Below, piece after piece: positions 14,456-20,164 of a stretch of DNA of 27,977 bases. Numbering within the stretch: position 1 is the stretch's first letter; each line of letters starts with the position of its first letter. The translations under genes and the position numbers were made by a program. Source of the DNA: JBEKHI01 sp050012355 (GTDB taxonomy: Bacteria; Actinomycetota; Actinomycetes; Streptosporangiales; Streptosporangiaceae); assembly GCA_050012355.1 (NCBI GenBank), contig JBEKHI010000055.1:1-27977 (forward strand), given 5' to 3'. Below the pieces are notes generated by a model. The model was not told where the DNA came from and did not search any database. It worked only from the letters and a program-made list of their open reading frames with translations.

Positions 14456-15274
14456 ATGGCTGACTATGACGACTACGCCACCCCTACTCTCATGCGCGCC
14501 GCCCGCGGCGCCTACGCCCAGTCCATCCGGACCGCGCTGACGGCAGCCGGATTCGATGACCTGCCGAGGAACGCGGTATTCATCCTGGCGGGCGCGGGCG
14601 ACGGGGGCGGTCCGCTCGGCGACCTCCCCGAGGGCCTGGGGGTGACCAAACAGGCCGTGAGCCAGACCGTCGATTCCCTGGTTAACCGGGGATACCTCGA
14701 GCGGCAAACGGACCCCGACGACCGCCGCCGCAACCTCCTGGAGCTGACCGAACGCGGTCAGCAGGTCCTCGACGTCGCCATCGCGGGCATCGATGAGATC
14801 GACCGGCAACTGGCTGAAGAGATCAGCCCGCAGGAGTACGACGCCACCCGCAAGACCCTTGCCGCCATGGCACGGATCAAGGTCAGCCGACTCGGCGCAG
14901 GCACGTCCCGCCGCCGGCAGCCTCGCCTGCTGCACCGGTTCAGCCCGATCTTCCCGGTACGGGACCTCGCCACCGCTCTCGACCACTACCGCGACCTTGG
15001 GTTCGAGGTCACCGCCTACGAATCCGGCCACGACTACGGCTTCGCCGATCGAGACGGGGTCAGCCTGCACCTGATGAAGTCGGACGAGCCCGACTTCGGC
15101 TGCTGTTACCTCTACGTACGCGACGCGGATGCCCTCTACGAGGAGTGGACCCGTCCGGGCGTGGGCGGGATCACCCACCGACCCGAGCCGACCCCGTACA
15201 AGCTGAAGGAGGGATCGCACACCGATCCGTACGGCAACCTCATCCGCTTCGGTTCCTGGCTAACGGGCGCATAG
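14456..15274 (+). CDS. MarR-family regulator fused to a VOC (glyoxalase/bleomycin-resistance-like) domain
   Basis: A 272-residue two-domain protein. Residues about 12-145 are a MarR winged helix: PEGLGVTKQAVSQTVDSLVN, then the wing DPDDRRRNLLELTERG. After a basic linker (SRRRQPR), residues about 160-270 form one VOC domain: FSPIFPVRDLATALDHYRDL, YGFADRDGVSLHLMK, CCYLYVRDADALYEEW, and the closing SHTDPYGNLIRFGSWL, as in bleomycin-binding/glyoxalase relatives. The VOC part could sense a small molecule for the MarR part, or sequester or alter it. The ATG at 14456 is chosen because it directly follows the operator and begins the MarR domain. A frame start at 14420 would run through the operator. 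It is likely autoregulated. No ribosome site is clear. Confidence 0.83.
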   Translation: MADYDDYATPTLMRAARGAYAQSIRTALTAAGFDDLPRNAVFILAGAGDGGGPLGDLPEGLGVTKQAVSQTVDSLVNRGYLERQTDPDDRRRNLLELTERGQQVLDVAIAGIDEIDRQLAEEISPQEYDATRKTLAAMARIKVSRLGAGTSRRRQPRLLHRFSPIFPVRDLATALDHYRDLGFEVTAYESGHDYGFADRDGVSLHLMKSDEPDFGCCYLYVRDADALYEEWTRPGVGGITHRPEPTPYKLKEGSHTDPYGNLIRFGSWLTGA

Positions 15275-15334
15275 CGCGCACTCCTCTTGGCTCGGCAGCC
15301 GGGCGAGAAGGGCAAATATTATGATCCTCGTGTT

Positions 15335-15748
15335 ATGAAGAGCGAAATCATCGAGGTCCGTACCGGCGGACGGGAATCCGTGCGGGACATCACCGGTGAG
15401 TGCGAGCGGTTCGCGCGCTCGGCATCCGGCGGCGGCGACGGGCTGCTGAACATATTCGTGCCGCACGCCACCGCCGGGATCGCGCTGCTAGAACTCGGCG
15501 CGGGCAGCGACGAGGACCTGCTGGCGGCCCTCGCCGACCTGCTGCCGGCCGATGGCCGCTGGGTACACGCACATGGGTCGCGCGGGCACGGGCGCTCGCA
15601 TGTAATGCCCGCGTTCATCGCGCCCTACGCGACCATCCCGGTAATCGCCGGACGGCTCGCCTTCGGGACCTGGCAATCGATCGCCTTGGTGGACCTGAAC
15701 GTGGACAACCCCGATCGCCAGGTCCGGCTGTCGTTCCTCGGCGGTTAG
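15335..15748 (+). CDS. YjbQ family protein (UPF0047, secondary thiamine-phosphate synthase type)
   Basis: A compact 137-residue cytosolic protein of the YjbQ/UPF0047 family. Members have been reported to have weak thiamine-phosphate synthase activity, but the physiological role is open. The family signatures are VPHATAGIALLEL near 42, HAHGSRGHGRSHVMPAFIAP near 82-101 (metal-binding histidines), and the end RLAFGTWQSIALVDLN. The ATG at 15335 is chosen because the family begins at about this point. A TATTAT -10-like box (15317-15322) lies 12 nt upstream and no ribosome site is visible. Its TAG overlaps the stop of the convergent zinc-ribbon gene by 4 nt. It has no thiamine neighbours. Confidence 0.85.
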   Translation: MKSEIIEVRTGGRESVRDITGECERFARSASGGGDGLLNIFVPHATAGIALLELGAGSDEDLLAALADLLPADGRWVHAHGSRGHGRSHVMPAFIAPYATIPVIAGRLAFGTWQSIALVDLNVDNPDRQVRLSFLGG

Positions 15749-16308
15749 TCCTGGCTGGCGGCGGCGCGCAGCCGCTTAGCCGCCTGCTCCAGGTTCTCGT
15801 GCAGGGCCGCCAGCGCGGCCGTACCCTGCTGGCGCTCCTTCTTTCCGCGGTGGTTGAGGGTCTCCATGGCATCCCGCAACGCGGGGACCGAACGCTGAAC
15901 GGTCTTCGCGGCGAAGTCCTTGGCCTCCTCGTCCCGGCGTTCCGCTTGCACAGCGGGATCGTCGCCGGTCCAGCCGCACGCACCACAGGTGTAGCCGAGC
16001 AGCCGAGGAGTTTCGTACAGGGGCTCAGTGACCGCCCCGCAGGCCGAACAGCTCAGGTCAGTCTCATCCGGCAGCTCCGCGCGAACCCCGGTGCGTACCC
16101 GGTCGACGGTGGTGAGCCTGGTCATGAGATCGTCGAGCTCCGCGTGATAGCGGAGCACGGCGGCCACGTCACCAGCCTCGTCGGCCTCCTCCAGCCTTAC
16201 CAGCACTCCCACCTGCAGGCGGGTGAGCTGCAAAGCTTCCGCCAGCGCCCGCCGGACCGCTTGCTGCCGGTCGGCCAGGGCCAGGGATTCCAGCACATCA
16301 CTTGTCAC
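15745..16308 (-). CDS. Hypothetical protein with helical arms and a central zinc ribbon
   Basis: A 187-residue protein without a family I recognise. An N-terminal, probably coiled-coil, helix (about 5-70, rich in Ala, Leu and Glu) leads to a zinc ribbon with CSACG and CGACGW at about 86-112. A second charged helix (about 120-185, with GKKERQQGTAALAALHENLE) follows. The layout resembles small adaptor or chaperone-like proteins but no function can be given. The GTG at 16308 is preferred because GGAGAGG lies about 6 nt upstream. Translation from an earlier codon at 16416 would add a Gly/Arg-rich head through repeat DNA. It converges on and overlaps YjbQ by 4 nt. Upstream lies the divergent spacer with the dispersed element. 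Confidence 0.72.
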   Translation of the reverse strand: MTSDVLESLALADRQQAVRRALAEALQLTRLQVGVLVRLEEADEAGDVAAVLRYHAELDDLMTRLTTVDRVRTGVRAELPDETDLSCSACGAVTEPLYETPRLLGYTCGACGWTGDDPAVQAERRDEEAKDFAAKTVQRSVPALRDAMETLNHRGKKERQQGTAALAALHENLEQAAKRLRAAASQD

Positions 16309-16415
16309 GGGGTACCTCTCCTCCCGAGGGACCCCCCGTCCGTCTCTGAGCATTCCTCGCCCACCTGAACCCCACCTGAAGGCCGGCGCCAGGGATCCCG
16401 CTGATCCGCCCCGCA

Positions 16416-16431
16416 CGTTCCAGCCGGAACG
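16416..16431. repeat. Palindrome CGTTCCAGCSGGAACG, copy 1
   Basis: CGTTCCAGCCGGAACG, with near-perfect two-fold symmetry. A one-base variant lies at 16603-16618. The pair brackets the dispersed element in the 333-bp spacer 16309-16641. It could be an operator pair or part of the same repeat block. Confidence 0.4.
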
Positions 16432-16455
16432 CGGGCCGCGGCGCCCTCGTAGGGC

Positions 16456-16510
16456 CTTCTACAGCGCCGTCGATGGCCCATCGATGGGCCTGGGGCGCCA
16501 TCGATGGGCC
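16456..16510 (-). repeat. Dispersed ATCGATGG palindromic element, copy 2
   Basis: Reverse-complement copy of the 55-bp element at 9934-9988, ungapped, 45 of 55 identical. On the plus strand the region carries four GATGG/CCATC palindromic half-groups, and a further GCCATCGATGGC-type unit follows to about 16520. It lies between the divergent zinc-ribbon (-) and cobU (+) genes, the same kind of position as copy 1. No gene is seen elsewhere in 16309-16641. Confidence 0.65.
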
Positions 16511-16602
16511 ATCGATGGCGTTGACATAGCAGGCATATAGCTCATTACGGGTGAGGGAAAGCGCGCGGGGGGTAGCGAGCCGCGTCCAGCGGGCGCAGTC
16601 CG

Positions 16603-16618
16603 CGTTCCAGCGGGAACG
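16603..16618. repeat. Palindrome CGTTCCAGCSGGAACG, copy 2
   Basis: CGTTCCAGCGGGAACG, one base different from the copy at 16416-16431. It lies directly upstream of the TATTAT -10 candidate of cobU, where a bound protein could cover the -35 region. Confidence 0.4.
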
Positions 16619-16628
16619 TGGGGGCGCT

Positions 16629-16634
16629 TATTAT
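16629..16634 (+). promoter_or_regulatory. -10 box for a leaderless cobU transcript
   Basis: TATTAT ends 7 nt before the GTG at 16642, the distance expected if transcription starts at the start codon. No ribosome site precedes that GTG. No good -35 box is visible. Confidence 0.4.
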
Positions 16635-16641
16635 CCGGGTC

Positions 16642-17679
16642 GTGCGCGTCGTGATGAGCGGGACCGGCGGGGCCGCGGGGTGGCCTGAGCCTGGCTGCCG
16701 GTGTGCCTCGTGTGCCGGGGCGGCGGCTGGCGGCGGCCGCGGACCATCGGGCGTCGTGGTGGACGCGGGGCTGCGGCTGGACCTCGCCGCGGGGACAGCA
16801 GCCCCCGGAGCCGGTGGCGGCGTCGTGCGGGAGATCCCTGGCGGATGGGACGTTACCGGGGGCGACGGGGAGCGGCTGCTTTGCGCACGGGAGGCGGGGG
16901 CCGTCCCTGAGCCGCCTGCCGACGCGGCGCCTTATGACTACGCGGTGCTCGACCTGCTCGGCGATCCCGCCCAACTCGGGCTACTGCGGAAAAGCGGGCT
17001 GGTTACCGGCTCGACCGCTGTCGCCCTTGGGTTCGCCGACCACCGGGCGGCGTCGGAACGCGAACTGGCCGAGCTCGGCGGGTTCTGGGACGTCCAGGTG
17101 ATGCGCGACGGCGGTGAGATGGAGCAGCGTCGTTATGGTCAAAAATGGCGGCGGGTACTGCTGGTGGGCGGCGCGCGGTCCGGCAAGTCGGAGCGGGCCG
17201 AAGCCCGGGTGGCGGCCGAGCCGGATGTGACGTATGTCGCGACCGGGCCGGCGGTACCGGGCGATGCGGAGTGGGCGGCCCGGGTGGCGGCGCACCGGGC
17301 GCGGCGGCCAGCCTGGTGGCGGACCGTGGAGACGACGGATCTCGCGGGGATACTGGCGGGGCAGCAGGGGACATTGCTGATCGACGGGATCGGTACTTGG
17401 CTCGCCGCGGTCATGGGCGAATGCGGCGTGTGGGACGATGCTCCAGGCGCGCGACAGCGGCTGGCCGCGCGCACCACACAGCTTGTTCGATCTTGGAGAG
17501 AAACGCGCTATCACGTCGTCGCTGTCAGTGACGAGACGGGATTCGGCGTGGTGCCGGAGACACCGGCGGGACGTGTGTTCCGCGATGAACTAGGGAGACT
17601 AAATCAGGCTCTGGCCAGGGAGTCCGAGTTGACCGAGTTCGTTCTCGCGGGGCGCGTGATGCCGCTACCACTTTGGTAA
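16642..17679 (+). CDS. cobU: Bifunctional adenosylcobinamide kinase/guanylyltransferase (CobU) with N-terminal MBL-like extension
   Basis: A 345-residue enzyme for assembling the lower ligand of vitamin B12. It phosphorylates adenosylcobinamide and transfers GMP to it. The CobU domain (about 170-345) has the P-loop GGARSGKSE at 176-184, the GMP-carrying histidine H218 in VAAHRARRPAWWRTVE, LLIDGIGTWLA, and SDETGFGVVPETPAGRVFRD followed by LNQ. Residues 1-165 are an added domain opening SGTGGAAGWPEPGCRCASCA, like the lead of metallo-beta-lactamase-fold proteins. No HxHxDH metal motif follows, so the added domain looks degenerate. The GTG at 16642 is chosen for its -10 box and because the conserved start VRVVMSGTG follows. 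GTG 16618 and ATG 16654 remain options. Other cobalamin genes are not adjacent. Confidence 0.82.
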   Translation: MRVVMSGTGGAAGWPEPGCRCASCAGAAAGGGRGPSGVVVDAGLRLDLAAGTAAPGAGGGVVREIPGGWDVTGGDGERLLCAREAGAVPEPPADAAPYDYAVLDLLGDPAQLGLLRKSGLVTGSTAVALGFADHRAASERELAELGGFWDVQVMRDGGEMEQRRYGQKWRRVLLVGGARSGKSERAEARVAAEPDVTYVATGPAVPGDAEWAARVAAHRARRPAWWRTVETTDLAGILAGQQGTLLIDGIGTWLAAVMGECGVWDDAPGARQRLAARTTQLVRSWRETRYHVVAVSDETGFGVVPETPAGRVFRDELGRLNQALARESELTEFVLAGRVMPLPLW

Positions 17680-17758
17680 CCGATCCCTTCTGCGGTGGCG
17701 AGCCCCGGCAGCAAACAGATACCTTAGAAGCCCCCGATCAGACGAGGTGAAGACGACA

Positions 17759-18649
17759 ATGGCGCGCATCGTTGTCATTGGCGACCTGATGACCGATACG
17801 GTCGCGCACGCTGAGCTTGCGCTCGCCCGAGGGAGCGACACGCCCGCGACGGTGACCATGCACGGCGGCGGATCAGGTGCCAACGTTGCCGCCTGGACTG
17901 CCGCCGATGGCGGGGATGTCGCGTTTATCGGCAGGCGCGGAGCGGATATCGCGGGCCGGAACCGCGATATGGAGCTGATGGGCTACGGCGTGGACGCGCG
18001 CCTGGTGATGGACCCGGAGCGGCCCACCGGCACCTGCGTGGTCATGGTGACGCACAAGGGCGAGCGGACGATGCTGTCCGACCCCGGCGCGAACTCCGCG
18101 CTCGCCCCGGACGACCTGCCGCACGACCTGTTCTCCCCCGGCGTTCACCTGCATATCTCCGGCTATACGTTGCTTTCTGAGGGCTCTCGTTCGGCGGCTT
18201 TGGCCGCGCTCGATTTCTCCCGGCAGGTGGGGATGAGCGTGTCGGTGGACGGCGCGTCCGCCGCCCCGCTTGAGCGGATCGGGGCCGAGCCTTTCCTTGA
18301 GCTGTCGAACGGCGCGGTGCTGCTGTTCGTGAACGCCGCCCAGGCCAAGGTGCTCACCGGCCGGGACGAGGCCGAGGCGGCCGCCCGGGTGCTGACCGCC
18401 TGGTACCCGCAGGTGGTGCTGAAGCTGGGGGCCGATGGCGCGCTGTTCTTCGCGAACGGGATGCCACCGGTGCGGGTCCCGGCCCCGCCGGTCGAGCGGG
18501 TAATCGACGGGACCGGTGCCGGGGACGCGTTTATCGCCGGGTTCCTCCCGGCCTGGCTGGACAAGAAGCCGCCGATCGAGGCGCTCGGGTCCGGCTGCCG
18601 GCTGGCGGCGCACGCGCTCAACCTGATCGGCGCCCGCCCGGTTTTGTAA
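17759..18649 (+). CDS. PfkB-family carbohydrate kinase (ribokinase-like)
   Basis: A 296-residue ATP-dependent sugar or nucleoside kinase of the PfkB/ribokinase family. The N-terminal substrate site has VIGDLMTDTV and the glycine motif MHGGGSGANVAAWTA near 35-50. The C-terminal PfkB signature DGTGAGDAFIAGF places the catalytic base at Asp256. The sugar is not clear from sequence. The ATG at 17759 is preferred over a GTG at 17747, because GAGGTGA (17745-17751) is an excellent ribosome site 7 nt from the ATG and covers the GTG. It follows cobU by 79 bp on the same strand. Its stop TAA (18647-18649) reads as TTA in the convergent gene, which continues antisense through most of it. Confidence 0.85.
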   Translation: MARIVVIGDLMTDTVAHAELALARGSDTPATVTMHGGGSGANVAAWTAADGGDVAFIGRRGADIAGRNRDMELMGYGVDARLVMDPERPTGTCVVMVTHKGERTMLSDPGANSALAPDDLPHDLFSPGVHLHISGYTLLSEGSRSAALAALDFSRQVGMSVSVDGASAAPLERIGAEPFLELSNGAVLLFVNAAQAKVLTGRDEAEAAARVLTAWYPQVVLKLGADGALFFANGMPPVRVPAPPVERVIDGTGAGDAFIAGFLPAWLDKKPPIEALGSGCRLAAHALNLIGARPVL

Positions 18650-19279
18650 GAACGCGTTGATCGACTCGGGGGCACGCTCGCGGCGGGACAGTGCGCGCAG
18701 GACCGGGGCGGAGCCGTGGCGGCGGACGGCCAGCCGGGTCAGCAGGACTAGCGTCGCGTCGGTGGCGGCTTCCGGCAGTTCGGGCGGGTCGACGCCGACG
18801 CTCACCGCGAGGTCGTCGGAGTGGATCACGATCTCCAGCAGCCGGGTGGACAGGTAGTCATCGAGCGTGAGGCTCCAGCCTGTCCAGGGGATCCAGATCG
18901 TCCGCTCCGACGGCTGAGACGCGAACGCGACGCGTAGCTCCTCGGCGGCGGCGCGGACCCGGTCGGCCAGTGCTGCCGCCCCGGCCGTCGCCAGTTTCTC
19001 GGCGCCCTCGCGTACCGACACGTTGGCGGGATCGTCGACGTCCTTGCCGACCCACGCCACCCGCTGGTAGTGCTCAAGCAACTCAAGGACCGGTTGCCCG
19101 TCGTCGGTGGAACGCACCAGCTCCGCGGTGACGAACACCTGCCGTCCCAGGTGGGCCGCGAGCGCGCGAACGCTCATCTGCGGCAAGGCGCTCGGCTGGT
19201 CCCAGGCCGCCAGCACGGCCGGGCTCTCGATGAAATCGGCGCTAGTCGCCGCCGCTTCGAGGAAGGTATCGGTAAGCAC
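17873..19279 (-). CDS. Maleylpyruvate isomerase-fold (mycothiol-dependent type) protein, apparently with lost stop codon
   Basis: The real domain covers about 18650-19279 (210 residues). It is a four-helix DinB-like protein of the maleylpyruvate isomerase N-terminal (MDMPI) family, usually metal-binding and linked to mycothiol chemistry. Evidence is LTDTFLEAAATSADFIESPA, MSVRALAAHLGRQVF with a likely metal histidine, and LLEIVIHSDDLAVSVGV. The domain reaches its usual end near SRRERAPESINAF at 18650, but no stop follows. The frame stays open to 17873, adding about 258 Arg/Gly/His-rich residues antisense to pfkB, which look non-native. Either the true stop was lost, the tail is translated but useless, or a sequencing error hides a stop. 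The GTG at 19279 lies 16 bp from the divergent SDR start, so both may be leaderless. Confidence 0.6.
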   Translation of the reverse strand: MLTDTFLEAAATSADFIESPAVLAAWDQPSALPQMSVRALAAHLGRQVFVTAELVRSTDDGQPVLELLEHYQRVAWVGKDVDDPANVSVREGAEKLATAGAAALADRVRAAAEELRVAFASQPSERTIWIPWTGWSLTLDDYLSTRLLEIVIHSDDLAVSVGVDPPELPEAATDATLVLLTRLAVRRHGSAPVLRALSRRERAPESINAFLQNRAGADQVERVRRQPAAGPERLDRRLLVQPGREEPGDKRVPGTGPVDYPLDRRGRDPHRWHPVREEQRAIGPQLQHHLRVPGGQHPGGRLGLVPAGEHLGLGGVHEQQHRAVRQLKERLGPDPLKRGGGRAVHRHAHPHLPGEIERGQSRRTRALRKQRIAGDMQVNAGGEQVVRQVVRGERGVRAGVGQHRPLALVRHHDHAGAGGPLRVHHQARVHAVAHQLHIAVPARDIRSAPADKRDIPAIGGSPGGNVGT

Positions 19280-19295
19280 CGTAACATTGTGCGAC

Positions 19296-20060
19296 GTGAC
19301 GGGATACCTTGACGAACTGTTCTCACTTTCCGGACGGGTTGCGGTGGTGACCGGGGGCAGTTCGGGCATCGGCGCCGGCATGGCGTCGGCGATCGCACGG
19401 GCAGGCGCACGGGTGGTGCTGGTCGCGCGGGACGCGGGACGGCTCGCGGCCGCCGCCGCGGAACTGCCAGGCGAGACCGCGTGGCTGAGCGCGGACCTGT
19501 CCGACCGCGGCGAGGTGTCACGGGTGGCGGAGGCATGTTGCGAGGCGTTTGGCGAACCGGACATCCTGGTCAACTGCGCGGGGATCAACCTGCGACCGCC
19601 GCTGGCCTCGCTCGGCATCGAGGACTGGGACCTTACGTTCGCGGTCAACGTGACCGCGCCGTTCATGCTCGGGCAGCGGCTCGGCCCCGCGATGGCGGCC
19701 CGCGGCTGGGGGCGGATCATCAACGTGACCTCGCAGCAGTCGTCCAAGGCGTTCGGGGACAGCGGCGGCTACGGCGCTTCGAAGGGCGCGCTTGAGTCGC
19801 TCACTCGCTCACAGTCGGAGGCGTGGGCATCCTCGGGAGTGTGCTGCACGTGTGTCTGCCCCGGCTTCGTGCTAACGCCGCTCACCGCCGTGGCCTCGTC
19901 CGATCCGGCGCGAGTCGCCGCACTGGCCGCGCGCGCCATGGCCGGGCGAAACGGCGTTCCCGCGGACTTTGAGGGCGTGGCGGTGTTCCTGGCATCGCGC
20001 GCCAGCGGTTACGTGACGGGCACCACCGTGTACGTGGACGGTGGTTTCTCGGCTACGTAA
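19296..20060 (+). CDS. SDR family NAD(P)-dependent oxidoreductase
   Basis: A 254-residue classical short-chain dehydrogenase, cytosolic. Cofactor motif TGGSSGIGAGMA is at 19-30, NCAGINLRPP is near 90, a serine of the NVTSQQSSK region is near 145, and the catalytic pair is Y159 and K163 (YGASKGALE). The closing SGYVTGTTVYVDGGFSAT is the usual SDR C terminus, so it probably reduces a keto group or oxidises an alcohol. Substrate unknown. The GTG at 19296 is chosen because YLDELFSLSGRVAVVTGG is the common lead of this subgroup. Longer frames upstream run antisense to the isomerase-like gene. A TAACAT box ends 8 nt before the GTG, suggesting leaderless translation. A 23-bp hairpin follows the stop. 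Confidence 0.87.
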   Translation: MTGYLDELFSLSGRVAVVTGGSSGIGAGMASAIARAGARVVLVARDAGRLAAAAAELPGETAWLSADLSDRGEVSRVAEACCEAFGEPDILVNCAGINLRPPLASLGIEDWDLTFAVNVTAPFMLGQRLGPAMAARGWGRIINVTSQQSSKAFGDSGGYGASKGALESLTRSQSEAWASSGVCCTCVCPGFVLTPLTAVASSDPARVAALAARAMAGRNGVPADFEGVAVFLASRASGYVTGTTVYVDGGFSAT

Positions 20061-20063
20061 CCG

Positions 20064-20116
20064 GGGGTCGATGCCACTTTGGCGCCATCTGGCGGCGCCA
20101 AAGTGGCATCGACCCC
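20064..20116. terminator. Perfect 23-bp hairpin after the SDR gene
   Basis: The left arm (20064-20086, starting GGGGTCGATGCC and ending GGCGCC) is matched without error at 20094-20116, with a 7-nt loop. It starts 3 nt after the SDR stop and ends 49 bp before parC. It has no T-tract. It is the longest of the hairpins here. Termination of the SDR transcript and insulation of parC is the likely role. Confidence 0.6.
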
Positions 20117-20164
20117 GCAAAAGGAATGCGGGGGTCCGCCAGAGGACACGGAAGACACGGCACA

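Noticed and set aside
14341..15274. Oxidoreductase-Rossmann-MarR-VOC stretch as a degradation gene cluster
   Set aside because: The Rossmann gene is a remnant, the VOC domain is part of a regulator, and only one complete enzyme gene remains. A pathway cannot be supported.
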